In this document: positions 36,750 to 45,529 of the stretch, piece by piece
How the letters are laid out: every line of letters begins with the position of its first letter
Numbering within the stretch: the stretch's first letter is position 1
Assembly (NCBI RefSeq): GCF_000022145.1
Contig: NC_011891.1
Coordinates: forward strand, 4,322,501 to 4,386,500
Length of the DNA stretch: 64,000 nucleotides
From: Anaeromyxobacter dehalogenans 2CP-1
GTDB taxonomy: Bacteria > Myxococcota > Myxococcia > Myxococcales > Anaeromyxobacteraceae
Direction: 5' to 3'
Notes under the pieces: model-generated
Told to the model about the DNA's origin: nothing
The model's input: the letters and a program-made list of their open reading frames with translations, nothing else
Database searches by the model: none
Made by a program: the position numbers and the translations under genes

Positions 36750-37967
36750 ATGATCGAGTACACCGACAGGCAGGACGCGGCGAAGATCAAGGTGATCGGC
36801 GTCGGCGGCGGTGGCGGCAACGCCATCAACACCATGGTGGCGGGTCGCCTCGAGGGCGTGGAGTTCATCGCCGCCAACACCGACGTGCAGGCGCTGGCCG
36901 CGAACAAGGCGGGGGTGAAGATCCAGCTCGGCAAGTCCGCCTCGCGCGGGCTGGGCGCGGGCGCGAACCCCGAGGTGGGGCGCACCGCGGCGCTGGAGGA
37001 GCGCGAGCAGATCGCCGCGGCGCTCGAGGGCGCCGACATGGTGTTCGTGACCGCCGGCATGGGCGGCGGCACCGGCACCGGCGGCGCGCCGGTGGTGGCC
37101 GACATCGCGAAGGCCACCGGGGCGCTCACCGTGGGCGTGGTGACGAAGCCGTTCCTGTTCGAGGGGAACAAGCGGCGCAAGCAGGCCGAGGCCGGCATCG
37201 CCGAGCTGGCCGCGGCGGTCGACACGCTCATCGTGATCCCGAACCAGCGGCTGCTCTCGGTGGCGGGCGAGAACATGTCGCTCGCCGACGCGTTCAAGCG
37301 CGCCGACGAGGTGCTGCTGAACGCGGTGCAGGGCATCTCCGACCTCATCACCGTGCACGGCATCGTCAACGTGGACTTCGCCGACGTGCGCACCATCATG
37401 GGCGGCCAGGGCATGGCGCTCATGGGCACGGGCCGGTCCTCCGGCGAGCAGCGCACGGTCGAGGCGATGCAGGCCGCCATCAGCTCGCCGCTGCTCGAGG
37501 ACGTCACGCTCGACGGCGCCACCGGCCTGCTGGTGAACATCACCGGCGGCCCGAACCTGACGCTGCACGAGGTGAACGAGGCGGTGTCGATGGCGCAGTC
37601 CGCCGCCGACGCCGACGCGAACATCATCTTCGGCTCGGTCATCGACGAGCGGCTGGGCGACGAGGTGAAGATCACCGTCATCGCCACCGGCTTCCAGGCG
37701 CGGGAGGAGCGCAGCCGCGCCATCGCCCGGAAGGTCGAGCCGGTGGAGGCGCGGGCGCCGGCGACGGTCCGGCAGGTGCCGCCGCCGCTGCCGGTCGAGG
37801 CCACCGCCAAGGCGCCCATCCGGCTGCAGACCCCGGCGGCGCCGGCCCACGCCACCGCGCCCGCGAAGGTGTCGTTCCGCCGCGAGGCGCCGGTGTACCG
37901 CCCGGCCGACGAGGACCAGTACGACATCCCGGCGTTCCTGCGCCGGGGCAACCCGCCGCGCGAGTAG
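36750..37967 (+). CDS. ftsZ: Cell division GTPase FtsZ
   Basis: A 405-residue tubulin-like GTPase forming the division ring. The tubulin signature is [10 protein letters not shown] near 105-115. [13 protein letters not shown] (about 14-26), the T7 synergy loop [11 protein letters not shown], and [12 protein letters not shown] are present. After the globular domain a Pro/Ala-rich linker (about 320-385) leads to the conserved C-terminal peptide [11 protein letters not shown], which binds FtsA. GGGGGAA precedes the ATG. It is the last gene of the dcw cluster, followed by a large hairpin. Confidence 0.97.
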   Translation: MIEYTDRQDAAKIKVIGVGGGGGNAINTMVAGRLEGVEFIAANTDVQALAANKAGVKIQLGKSASRGLGAGANPEVGRTAALEEREQIAAALEGADMVFVTAGMGGGTGTGGAPVVADIAKATGALTVGVVTKPFLFEGNKRRKQAEAGIAELAAAVDTLIVIPNQRLLSVAGENMSLADAFKRADEVLLNAVQGISDLITVHGIVNVDFADVRTIMGGQGMALMGTGRSSGEQRTVEAMQAAISSPLLEDVTLDGATGLLVNITGGPNLTLHEVNEAVSMAQSAADADANIIFGSVIDERLGDEVKITVIATGFQAREERSRAIARKVEPVEARAPATVRQVPPPLPVEATAKAPIRLQTPAAPAHATAPAKVSFRREAPVYRPADEDQYDIPAFLRRGNPPRE

Positions 37968-37971
37968 TCCT

Positions 37972-38033
37972 CCCCGGAACCTCGCGCCCCGCGGCGCGCC
38001 CGCTCGCCGGGCGCGCCGCGCTTCGTTCCGGGG
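37972..38033. terminator. Large nested hairpin after ftsZ
   Basis: The outer arms CCCCGGAAC (37972-37980) and GTTCCGGGG (38025-38033) enclose an inner perfect stem GCGGCGCGCCC (37991-38001)/GGGCGCGCCGC (38009-38019) with a 7-nt loop. It fills the gap between convergent stops of ftsZ and the HD gene, so it probably terminates both. Confidence 0.75.
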
Positions 38034-38039
38034 CCTGCG

Positions 38040-38684
38040 CTACGGCGCGGGCGGGGGCGGCTCCGGCGGGACCGGGGCGTCGGGCAGGTCCGCCGCCGGC
38101 GCGCCGTCGAGCCCGAGCCGCGCCGCGATCGGCACCTGCGCCCGCAGCACCAGCGCGACCAGCTCCGGGAGCGGCAGCCCCACCTCCTCCGCGCCGCGCC
38201 GGATGTACTCGCGGTCCACCGAGCGCGCGAACGCCTTGTCCTTCATCCGCTTCACCACCGACTCCACCGGCACGTCGGCGATCCGCCTCGAGGGGCGGAC
38301 CAGCGCGCAGGCGCCCACGAAGCCGGTCAGCTCGTCGGCCGCCACGATCGCCTTCTCCATGGGCGCCTCGCGCGCGACGCCGGTGTAGAACGCGTGCCCG
38401 CCCACCGCCTTCACGATGGGCTCCGGCCAGCCGCGGGCGCGCAGGATCTCCATGCCGCGGAACACGTGGTCCTGCTCGGTCGGGAAGCGCTCGTAGTCGA
38501 AGTCGTGGAGCAGGCCCACCAGGCCCCAGGTCTCCAGCCCGGCCGGATCGGCCACGCCGGCGCGCAGCGCCAGGGCGCGCATCGACGCCTCGACCGCCAG
38601 CGCGTGGCGGCGGAGCGGCTGGGACGCGGTGTGCTCGCAGAGGAGCGACCAGGCGGCGGCGCGGGACGGGACGGGGGCGGTCAT
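38040..38684 (-). CDS. HD-domain (HDIG-type) protein
   Basis: A 214-residue cytoplasmic protein. The HD metal-site motif is GLLHDFDYERFPTEQDH (H60-D61), with an upstream His near 27 (RRHALAVEASM) and further residues in VGGHAFY and AADELTGF, a pattern of HD phosphohydrolase-like proteins. The substrate is unknown. The C-terminal 25 residues are Pro-rich. It is convergent with ftsZ and probably monocistronic, with the SRPBCC gene upstream on the same strand 72 bp away. Confidence 0.88.
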   Translation of the reverse strand: MTAPVPSRAAAWSLLCEHTASQPLRRHALAVEASMRALALRAGVADPAGLETWGLVGLLHDFDYERFPTEQDHVFRGMEILRARGWPEPIVKAVGGHAFYTGVAREAPMEKAIVAADELTGFVGACALVRPSRRIADVPVESVVKRMKDKAFARSVDREYIRRGAEEVGLPLPELVALVLRAQVPIAARLGLDGAPAADLPDAPVPPEPPPPAP

Positions 38685-38756
38685 GCGCCGATGGTAGCCG
38701 CCGGCCGGTGCGCGCGCACCGGGTCTCCCCGTTCCGGCGCCGCTCCCCGTCCGCGC

Positions 38757-39167
38757 TCAGCCGAGCTCACCCAGCAGCGCGCCCAGCCGCGCAAGGACCG
38801 CCGGCCAGCCCGGCTTCATGCCCTCGAACGCGCGGCGGCCCAGCGGCGAGTCGAGATCGAACCCCTCGTGCGTCAGCGTGAGCCGGGTTCCGGTGCCCTC
38901 GGGCGTGAGGCGCCAGGTGATGATCGTGTCGAGGGTCCCCGAGGCGAAGCGGTACCGCAGCAGGCGCTCCGGCTGGACCTCCAGCACCTCGCACGGCTGC
39001 TTGCCGAACGGGCCCATGTCGAGATCGAACCGGTGGCCGACGACCGGCCGGACGTCACCCGCGGCCCACCAGCGGGCGTGCAGCTGCGGGTCCGTGAGCG
39101 CCCTCCACACCGCCGCGGGCGCGTGCGCGTAGAAGTGCTCCAGGTGGATGCCAGGCGAGGGGGTCAT
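38757..39167 (-). CDS. SRPBCC (AHSA1/CalC-type) domain protein
   Basis: A 136-residue small hydrophobic-cavity protein of the Aha1/START-like type. The pattern is a first strand (HLEHFYAHAPAAVWRALT), ARWWAAGDVRPVVGHRFDLDMGPFG, central strands (TIITWRLTPEGTGTRLTLTHEGF) and a long C-terminal helix (FEGMKPGWPAVLARLGALLGEL). It probably binds a small hydrophobic ligand. The start overlaps the ArsR-type regulator's stop (ATGA), and this ArsR-SRPBCC pairing is common in bacteria. Its expression should follow the regulator's promoter. Confidence 0.9.
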   Translation of the reverse strand: MTPSPGIHLEHFYAHAPAAVWRALTDPQLHARWWAAGDVRPVVGHRFDLDMGPFGKQPCEVLEVQPERLLRYRFASGTLDTIITWRLTPEGTGTRLTLTHEGFDLDSPLGRRAFEGMKPGWPAVLARLGALLGELG

Positions 39168-39481
39168 CTCGTTCCTTTCTCGTCGAGGAGGTCCTCGAGC
39201 GCGGTGAGGCGCTGCGTCCAGTAACGCTCGAACGTCTCGAGCCAGCGCTCGACCTCCGAGAGCGGGCGCGGATCGAGGTGGTAGTAGCGCTCGCGACCGC
39301 GCGGCTCCTCGCGGACGAGCCGGGCCCGCCTGAGGACCTGGAGGTGCTCGGAGACGGCCGGGCGCCCGACCTCGAACGCGCGCGCCAGCTCGTTGACGGC
39401 GCGAGGACCCTTGCGGAGCTGCCACAGGATCTCGCGCCGGATCGGGCTCGCGAGCGCGGAGAAGACGTCGACGTGCGGCAT
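39164..39481 (-). CDS. ArsR-family winged-helix transcriptional regulator
   Basis: A 105-residue regulator. It starts FSALASPIRREILWQL, and its helix-turn-helix is ELARAFEVGRPAVSEHLQVLRRARLV, followed by the wing PRGRERYYHLDPRPL. It lacks the metal-binding ELCVC motif, so it is of the SRPBCC-associated (SdpR-like) kind, not an arsenic sensor. The ATG at 39481 has no Shine-Dalgarno. The -10 of the upstream promoter places the predicted transcription start at or next to this ATG. A perfect 7-bp dyad lies between -35 and -10, consistent with autorepression. Confidence 0.9.
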   Translation of the reverse strand: MPHVDVFSALASPIRREILWQLRKGPRAVNELARAFEVGRPAVSEHLQVLRRARLVREEPRGRERYYHLDPRPLSEVERWLETFERYWTQRLTALEDLLDEKGTR

Positions 39482-39487
39482 GCGTCG

Positions 39488-39517
39488 ACAATATGTCGGA
39501 ACTTTCCGACGCGTCAA
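39488..39517 (-). promoter_or_regulatory. Promoter with embedded operator for the arsR-SRPBCC operon
   Basis: On the minus strand TTGACG (39517-39512) and TATTGT (39493-39488) are 18 nt apart. The spacer holds the inverted repeat GTCGGAA-N2-TTCCGAC (39495-39510). A repressor bound there would cover the promoter. The predicted start is about 39481-39482, so the mRNA may be leaderless. Confidence 0.65.
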
Positions 39518-39583
39518 CGATCTCCGACGGGTCGCTCCCGGCCGGGCCGGACCCCGGCGCGCGCACGCCGCGCGCCGAGGGAG

Positions 39584-40585
39584 CTACGCGCCGCGCGCGA
39601 GCCTGGGCACCAGGTGCCGGACCGAGGCGTCGTAGCGCCAGCTCGTGCCCATGTGGCCGCCCTCGAACTCCTCGTGCACCACCGGCACGCCGCCCGCGCG
39701 CAGCGCCTCCGCGACCATGCGGGCGCCCCAGCGCAGGTGGAACTCGTCGCGGGTGCCGCAGTCGAGGAACACGCTCGCGAGGCGCCGGTAGGCCTCGAGC
39801 GCGCGCGGCACGAAGCGGACCGGATCGGCCTCCAGCCAGCGCGACCACACGTCCTCGCGGATCCGGCCGCTGGGCAGCTCGAACGGGAGCGCGAGGCCGA
39901 GCGGCGCGGCGGGATCCGCGGCGTAGTGCGCGGCCATCGCGAGCACGTTCAGCACCGGGTGGTCGGCGCCCGCGAGCCTCGTCTCGCGCGCCCGCTGCTT
40001 CGCGTCGTCCAGCCACGCGGCCGCGTCGGGCGCGCCGAGCAGCGCCGCCGCCGCCTGGGGGAGGTCGTGCAGGTAGCAGTACTCGAAGTAGGCGTCGCCG
40101 GCGTGGCAGCCGAGGTGCGCGAAGACGTCGGGCCGGTCCCGGCCCATGCACAGCGCGCCGTAGCCGCCCGAGCTCTTCCCCACCACGGCGCGCGCCTCGC
40201 GCCGCGGGACGGTCCCGAGCCGCGCGTCCACCAGGCGCACCACGTCCTCCGCCACGTAGTCCTGGTAGCGGCCCACCGCGGGCGCGTTGATCCACTGCGT
40301 CCCGCCCAGCGCGGTGAAGCCGTCCGGGAACACCGCCACGAACGGCGGGACCTCGCCGGCCGCGACCAGCGCGTCGAGCCGCTCCGGCACGGTGGGCTGG
40401 AACGCGCTCACGTTCAGCCAGCCGCGCGCCGAGCCGGCGAAGCCGTGGAGGAAGTAGACCGCGGGCAGCCCGGCCGCGCCGCCCGGCGGCACCCAGCACA
40501 GCAGCGGCCGCCGCGCCGGATCGCCGAGCGGGTTCCCGGCCAGCGCCTGCGAGTCGATCTCGAGCTCCAGCAGCGATCCGTGCAT
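39584..40585 (-). CDS. Putative alpha/beta-hydrolase esterase (esterase D-like)
   Basis: A 333-residue protein of the putative esterase (PF00756-type) family. YFLHGFAGSARGW forms the oxyanion region. The nucleophile elbow is GKSSGGYGAL, with Ser138. A likely acid lies in VFLDCGTRDEFH and the His in EFEGGHMGTSWRY. No signal peptide is seen, so it is probably cytoplasmic. The ATG at 40585 is the first Met of the fold; the open frame extends further upstream without coding character. It is on the same strand as the ArsR operon but 66 bp upstream of its promoter region. Confidence 0.88.
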   Translation of the reverse strand: MHGSLLELEIDSQALAGNPLGDPARRPLLCWVPPGGAAGLPAVYFLHGFAGSARGWLNVSAFQPTVPERLDALVAAGEVPPFVAVFPDGFTALGGTQWINAPAVGRYQDYVAEDVVRLVDARLGTVPRREARAVVGKSSGGYGALCMGRDRPDVFAHLGCHAGDAYFEYCYLHDLPQAAAALLGAPDAAAWLDDAKQRARETRLAGADHPVLNVLAMAAHYAADPAAPLGLALPFELPSGRIREDVWSRWLEADPVRFVPRALEAYRRLASVFLDCGTRDEFHLRWGARMVAEALRAGGVPVVHEEFEGGHMGTSWRYDASVRHLVPRLARGA

Positions 40586-40625
40586 GTCGCCTCCGCGTGG
40601 TCGAGCGGTAACGCGGCGCCGCTGC

Positions 40626-40676
40626 GGGGGCAAGCGCAGCCCCCGGGACGCACGAAGGCCGCCCCGGGGGGCGGCC
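40626..40676 (-). terminator. Two adjacent GC hairpins after the beta-barrel gene
   Basis: GGCCGCCCC (40657-40665)/GGGGCGGCC (40668-40676) and GGGGGC (40626-40631)-N7-GCCCCC (40639-40644) follow the stop of the minus-strand beta-barrel gene. They probably end its transcript before the esterase gene. No T-tract is present. Confidence 0.55.
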
Positions 40677-40704
40677 TCCGGCGCTGCGCGCTGGGCTCCG
40701 CGCG

Positions 40705-41352
40705 CTACAGGTCGAACTGGCCGCGCCAGCCGACCTGCAGCCACTCGTGGAACTTCTTGTCGTTGATGCTGCCGCCGCCGGAGATCACGCCGGAGGCGTC
40801 GCCCTTGTCGTAGCGGCCGAGGCTCAGCATCAGGAACGGCCCGGTGCGGAGCTGCGGCGCGACGAAGAAGTCCATGCCGGCCTGCAGGTTCAGCCACTCC
40901 ACGCCCTTCCACTTCATGGTCAGGTTCTCGCCGCCGCCCTCCGCCTTCAGCCGGTTCCACTCGTACCCGATGCCGAGGCCGAGCCACGGCGCGAGGTTGC
41001 CGGCGCGCGGCAGCGTGTAGATCCCCTCGACCCCGAGCCGCATCACGTACGCGGAGCAGTCCACCCCGGACACGTCGCACGTCGACTTCAGGTCGCCCCC
41101 GGCGCGGGCGAAGCCGTAGGAGAAGTAGGGACCGACCGCGAGGTCCGGCGTCACCCGGAACAGCGCGTCCACCTGGATCGGCACCTGCCCGTCCACCCAG
41201 TCGGACATCTTCAGCTTGTCGCCGCCGCCGCCGCCCACGTCCCCGAGCCCCCAGGCATAGCCGAGCCGGAGACCCAGGCTGACCTGCGCGCTCGAGGCGG
41301 TCGGCAGCATCAGCGCGGCGAGCACCGCGCCCAGCGTCACGATCCTGCGCAT
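40705..41352 (-). CDS. Outer membrane beta-barrel protein
   Basis: A 215-residue exported protein. The signal peptide is residues 1-23 (MRRIVTLGAVLAALMLPTASSAQ). The mature part has regular amphipathic strands (VSLGLRLGYAWGLG, PDLAVGPYFSYGFARAG, LAPWLGLGIGYEWNRLKAEG, TGPFLMLSLGRYDKG) and ends in the aromatic WRGQFDL, as small eight-stranded outer membrane barrels do. Two cysteines (TCDVSGVDC) may form a disulfide in a loop. Function is unknown. A hairpin pair follows the stop. The repeat copy B lies 162 bp upstream. Confidence 0.85.
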   Translation of the reverse strand: MRRIVTLGAVLAALMLPTASSAQVSLGLRLGYAWGLGDVGGGGGDKLKMSDWVDGQVPIQVDALFRVTPDLAVGPYFSYGFARAGGDLKSTCDVSGVDCSAYVMRLGVEGIYTLPRAGNLAPWLGLGIGYEWNRLKAEGGGENLTMKWKGVEWLNLQAGMDFFVAPQLRTGPFLMLSLGRYDKGDASGVISGGGSINDKKFHEWLQVGWRGQFDL

Positions 41353-41514
41353 GGCGTTCCCCCTCACGTGATCGGGGTCGCCGCCGGCGCGGAAGTCGCG
41401 CCGCGAGCCCCGCTGCCGCGAGATGATACGTGGCGGGGGTCCGCCGGCAACTTCGCGGCAGGGCACGCGATCCGGCGCTGCGACACGCCGCCGCGGCGGC
41501 AGCGGCGGCGCTCG

Positions 41515-41679
41515 GAGCGCGTGAATCCATCCCCGGACCGAGCCAGGCGGTCGAGCCGCGAGCAGCGCGAGGCGCGACGACCGAGCATGCCCGTCGGCAT
41601 GTGAGGGAGGAGCAACGACGCGATGCGACGCGGATCGGCCGCCGCGGCGACGGGAGGGGATGGGTTCACGTGCTCTCAG
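41515..41679 (-). repeat. Copy B of 160-bp dispersed repeat (inverted partner at 1025-1184)
   Basis: Read on the minus strand it matches copy A over its full length, with the 5-nt ACCCA insertion and one substitution noted there. It too begins CTGAGAGCACGTGA, and the TGA (41678-41676) is the stop codon of the adjacent hypothetical gene. The CATGCC/GGCATG dyad is at 41586-41601. A minus-strand frame encodes the same MPTGMLGRRASRCSRLDRLA peptide. It lies upstream of the beta-barrel gene. Confidence 0.9.
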
Positions 41680-42056
41680 CGGCCGCGCGCGAGCACCAGG
41701 CCGGTGCGGGCGGTCAGCTCGGTGGTGCGGGCGAGGAGCGACTGCGCCTCCGCGTACAGCGGATCGGCGTCGCCCGCCTCCTCTGCCGGGAGCTCGCCGA
41801 TGCGCGCGAGCAGGTCGGTCACGCGGAGCAGGTGCTGGTGCGCGAGCAGGAGGTCGCGCCCGAGCCGCGCGCCCTGGCGCGTGAAGATGAGGCCGCTCTG
41901 GAACAGCCGCGAGAGGCCGCGCCGGTTCACCTCGTCCACGCCGCGGCAGCGCGCCTGCAGCTCGCGCAGCCGGCGCGACTCGCGCGCCTGCGCGAGGTCC
42001 ACCACCGTGGACGGGCTCGCGGCGGCGCGGCGCGATCGGGGGAGCGGGGACGGCAT
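41676..42056 (-). CDS. Small hypothetical protein, helical and Arg/Leu-rich
   Basis: A 126-residue basic protein without a signal peptide or recognised family. It looks all-helical (ESRRLRELQARCRGVDEVNRRGLSRLFQSG; RLGRDLLLAHQHLLRVTDLLARIGEL), possibly a coiled coil. Coding-like composition and a clean ATG at 42056 support it. Its TGA lies inside repeat copy B. It is downstream of alaS on the same strand, 111 bp away. Confidence 0.65.
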   Translation of the reverse strand: MPSPLPRSRRAAASPSTVVDLAQARESRRLRELQARCRGVDEVNRRGLSRLFQSGLIFTRQGARLGRDLLLAHQHLLRVTDLLARIGELPAEEAGDADPLYAEAQSLLARTTELTARTGLVLARGR

Positions 42057-42167
42057 CGCGGGGAATCGTAGGCACCCCGCGCCACCACGGTCAACGGGCG
42101 CCGGCGCTTGACAGTTCGCGCCGGAGGTGGAGGCCGCGCGCGCTCCCGCGGGGGCGCGCGCCGCGCG

Positions 42168-44885
42168 TCACGCGAGCGCGCGCGTGGCGAGCTCGGCCAC
42201 CTTCTCGAGCGCCTTCTCCAGGCCGGCCGGGTCCGAGCCGCCCGCCTGCGCCATGTCCGGCTTGCCGCCGCCGGAGCCGCCCACCAGCTTCGCGGCCTCC
42301 TTCACCAGGTCGCCGGCCTTCAGGCGCGCGGTGAGATCGCGGGTCACCGCCACCAGCAGGATCGCCTTGCCGTCCTGCTCGGCGCCGAGCGCCACCACGC
42401 CCTTGCCCAGGCGATCGCGCAGCTTGTCGGCGAGCTCGCGCAGCGCCTTGCCGTCGCCGTCCACGCGCGCGGCCAGCACCTTCGCGCCGCCCACGTCCTT
42501 CGCCAGCGCGGCGAGGTCGCCGGACTGCGCCGCGGCGGCCTTCGAGCGCGCCTCCTCCAGCGCGCGCTCCAGGTCCTTCACGCGCCGCTGCGTCTGGTCG
42601 ATCTTCTGCGCGACCTCCAGCGCGCCGGCCTTGAGCAGCGCCGCGGCGCGCCGCAGCTCCTCCGCCTCGCGCTGCTGGACCTCGACCGCGCGCGCGCCGG
42701 TGTACGCCACCAGGCGCCGCACGCCCGAGGCGATCGACTCCTCCGAGCCGATCTTGAAGAACGCGATGTCGCCGGACCGGCGCACGTGCGTGCCGCCGCA
42801 CAGCTCCTTGGAGGGGCCGATGCGGACCACGCGCACCACGTCGCCGTACTTCTCGCCGAAGATCATCATCGCGCCGGCGTGGCGCGCCTCCTCCAGCTTC
42901 AGCACCGCGGTCTCGGTCTCGGCGTTCTCCCGGACGAGGTCGTTCACCCGCCGCTCCACCGCGGCCAGCTCCTCCTCGGTGACCGGCTGGAAGTGCGAGA
43001 AGTCGAAGCGCAGGTAGTCCGGCGCCACCACCGAGCCGGCCTGCTTCACGTGCTCGCCCAGCACCTCGCGCAGCGCGAACTGCAGCAGGTGCGTGGCGGA
43101 GTGGTTCGCGCGCACGAGGTCGCGCCGGCGGTCGTCCACCGCGAGCTCCACCGCGTCGCCCACCGCCACCTCGCCGCGCAGCACCTCGCCCACGTGCGTG
43201 ACCAGCCCCGGCACCGGGCGCTGCGCGTCGTCCACCCGGATCTCCAGCCCCGGGCCGGTGATGCGGCCCACGTCGCCCACCTGGCCGCCGGACTCGCCGT
43301 AGAACGGCGTCGCGTCGGTGACGAGCTCGACCTTGTCGCCCTTGCCGGCGCGCGCCACGCGGGCGCCGTTCGCGAGGATCGCCTTCACCTGCGCGCGGGC
43401 CGCCGGCTGCTCGTAGCCGAGGAACTTCACCTCGCCGAGCTCGCGCGCGATCTGCTTGTGCAGGTCGTCGACGCCCTGCTCGCCCGAGCCCTTCCACTCG
43501 GAGCGCGCGCGCTGCTCCGCCATGTGGCGGTCGAAGCCCTGCTCGTCCACGTCGAACCCGCGCTCCGCCGCGATGACGCGGGTGAGGTCGAGCGGGAAGC
43601 CGAACGTGTCGTAGAGCTGGAACGCCACCTTGCCGTCGATGATCGGCCGCGCCCGGCCCGGCGCCGGGGTGGCGGGCTTGCCGTCGTGGATCGCGTCGGG
43701 GACGAGCTTGCGCATCTCGCCCTCGAGGATGGCGAGCCCCTTGTCGAGCGTGCGGCGGAAGGACTCCTCCTCCTGCTGCGCCACCTTCTCGATGAACGCG
43801 CGGTTCTCCCGCGTCTCCGGATAGGCCCCGCCCATCTCGTCGATGACGGCCCCGCACACCGCCGCCAGGAACGGCTTCTCCAGCCCGAGCCGCTTCCCGT
43901 GCCGGATGGCGCGCCGCATGATCCGGCGGAGCACGTAGCCGCGCCCCTCGTTCGACGGGAGCACGCCGTCGCCCACCAGGAACGTGGTGGCGCGGGCGTG
44001 GTCGGCGATGACGCGCATCGAGACGCCGTCGTCGGACGCGGCGTCGTAGCGCTTCCCGGAGAGCCGCTCCACCGCCTGGATGATGCTGCGGAACAGGTCG
44101 GTGTCGTAGTTCGAGCGCTTGCCCTGCACGACCGACGCGAGCCGCTCCAGGCCGGCGCCCGTGTCGATGGAGGGCTTGGGCAGCGGCGTGAGCCCGCCGT
44201 CCTGGCCGCGCTCGAACTGCATGAACACGAGGTTCCAGATCTCGAGCCAGCGGTCGCAGTCGCAGGCGACGCCCTGGCACTTGCGCCCGGCCAGCTCCTC
44301 GGCGCAGGGGATGTCGTTGCCCTGGAAGTAGTGCAGCTCGGAGCAGGGGCCGCACGGGCCGGTGTCGCCCATGGCCCAGAAGTTGTCCTTCGCGCCCAGC
44401 TTGTGGATGCGCTCCACCGGCACGCCCTGCGCCTTCCACAGCTCGAACGCCTCCTCGTCCCAGGGCAGCGTCCCCTCGCCCGCGAAGACGGTGGCCGCGA
44501 GCCGGTCCTTCGCGATGCCGAGCCACGCCGGGCCGGTGACGAGCTCCCACGCCCAGGCGATCGCGTCGCGCTTGAAGTAGTCGCCGAAGGAGAAGTTCCC
44601 CATCATCTCGAAGAACGTGTGGTGACGGGCGGTGAACCCGACGTTCTCGAGGTCGTTGTGCTTTCCGCCGGCGCGCACGCACTTCTGCGCGGTGGTGGCG
44701 CGCGAGTAGTCGCGGCGCTCGCGTCCGGTGAACACGTCCTTGAACTGGACCATCCCGGCGTTCGTGAAGAGCAGCGTCGGATCGTTCTGCGGGACGAGCG
44801 AGGCGCTCGCCACCCGGCGGTGGCCGTGCTCCTCGAAGTAGCGCTGGAACAGCTCGCGGATCTCGGCGGCGGTCAGGGTCTTCAT
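42168..44885 (-). CDS. alaS: Alanyl-tRNA synthetase
   Basis: A 905-residue class II synthetase charging tRNA-Ala. The aminoacylation core begins with SLVPQNDPTLLFTNAGM and contains RHHTFFEMMGNFSFGDYFK and DTGAGLERLASV. The editing domain has HSATHLLQFALREVLG and CGGTHVRRSGDI, providing the metal-binding His and Cys. The DHHA1 tail ends with VGGSGGGKPDMAQAGGSDP, typical of AlaS. The start at 44885 (MKTLTAAEIRELFQRYF) matches the family; in-frame ATG/TTG codons 5-6 codons upstream are possible. No strong Shine-Dalgarno is seen. Confidence 0.97.
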   Translation of the reverse strand: MKTLTAAEIRELFQRYFEEHGHRRVASASLVPQNDPTLLFTNAGMVQFKDVFTGRERRDYSRATTAQKCVRAGGKHNDLENVGFTARHHTFFEMMGNFSFGDYFKRDAIAWAWELVTGPAWLGIAKDRLAATVFAGEGTLPWDEEAFELWKAQGVPVERIHKLGAKDNFWAMGDTGPCGPCSELHYFQGNDIPCAEELAGRKCQGVACDCDRWLEIWNLVFMQFERGQDGGLTPLPKPSIDTGAGLERLASVVQGKRSNYDTDLFRSIIQAVERLSGKRYDAASDDGVSMRVIADHARATTFLVGDGVLPSNEGRGYVLRRIMRRAIRHGKRLGLEKPFLAAVCGAVIDEMGGAYPETRENRAFIEKVAQQEEESFRRTLDKGLAILEGEMRKLVPDAIHDGKPATPAPGRARPIIDGKVAFQLYDTFGFPLDLTRVIAAERGFDVDEQGFDRHMAEQRARSEWKGSGEQGVDDLHKQIARELGEVKFLGYEQPAARAQVKAILANGARVARAGKGDKVELVTDATPFYGESGGQVGDVGRITGPGLEIRVDDAQRPVPGLVTHVGEVLRGEVAVGDAVELAVDDRRRDLVRANHSATHLLQFALREVLGEHVKQAGSVVAPDYLRFDFSHFQPVTEEELAAVERRVNDLVRENAETETAVLKLEEARHAGAMMIFGEKYGDVVRVVRIGPSKELCGGTHVRRSGDIAFFKIGSEESIASGVRRLVAYTGARAVEVQQREAEELRRAAALLKAGALEVAQKIDQTQRRVKDLERALEEARSKAAAAQSGDLAALAKDVGGAKVLAARVDGDGKALRELADKLRDRLGKGVVALGAEQDGKAILLVAVTRDLTARLKAGDLVKEAAKLVGGSGGGKPDMAQAGGSDPAGLEKALEKVAELATRALA

Positions 44886-44958
44886 AGATGGGATCGGCAT
44901 CAATAACAGAGGTTTGCGCCGGGAGCCACCGCCGCGCGGCCCGCCCGCGTCCCGCGCG

Positions 44959-45387
44959 TCAGCGACCGGCGGCGTCCACGCCGGGCAGGACCACCCGCCA
45001 GGCGCCGTCCTCGCGCACCAGCGTCACCTCGCCCTTCCCGCCGGCCTCGTCCTCCACCGCCACGATCGCGGTCCCGGACGACTCGCGCACCACCACCGCG
45101 CTGCGGATCCGCGCGGCCCGGGCGGCGAAGTCGCCCAGCACGAGCTCGCGCCCGCTCGCCGGCACCACCCCGGGCGCCCGGCCTGCCAGCGCCTTCGCCT
45201 CGGCGTCGAGCGCCTCGCGCGAGCGCGCCGAGAGCATCGACCAGACGGTGCCGGCGTCGCCGGCGCGCGCCGCGGAGGCGAAGCGGCGGTACTGGTCGGC
45301 GGGGCTGGCCGGGGCGCGGCAGGCGGCGAGGGCGAGGGCGCCGGTGACGAGGACGGCGAGGAGCGCAGGGGAGCGGAGGCGTCGCAT
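44959..45387 (-). CDS. Putative lipoprotein (DUF4878-like small periplasmic domain)
   Basis: A 142-residue exported protein. The lipobox is LALAACRAP (Cys about residue 23). The mature sequence starts with a helix (SPADQYRRFASAARAGDAGTVWSMLSARSREALDAEAKA) and then antiparallel strands (AIVAVEDEAGGKGEVTLVREDGAWRVVLPG), the pattern of small NTF2-like/DUF4878 lipoproteins. The match is by eye only. It lies 73 bp from alaS on the same strand and is divergent from the lipoprotein at 45530. Confidence 0.78.
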   Translation of the reverse strand: MRRLRSPALLAVLVTGALALAACRAPASPADQYRRFASAARAGDAGTVWSMLSARSREALDAEAKALAGRAPGVVPASGRELVLGDFAARAARIRSAVVVRESSGTAIVAVEDEAGGKGEVTLVREDGAWRVVLPGVDAAGR

Positions 45388-45529
45388 GGCGCGAGTGTAG
45401 CCTCGCGGCCGGCCTCCCGCCTCCCCGGCAGGCGCCGGCCCTGCGGGGCCCGGCTCGCCCGCCGGCGTGCTGCCCGGGGCTGGCCCACCACGCGCCGGGC
45501 GCCCAGCTTTTCGTCCGGGAGGAACCACG

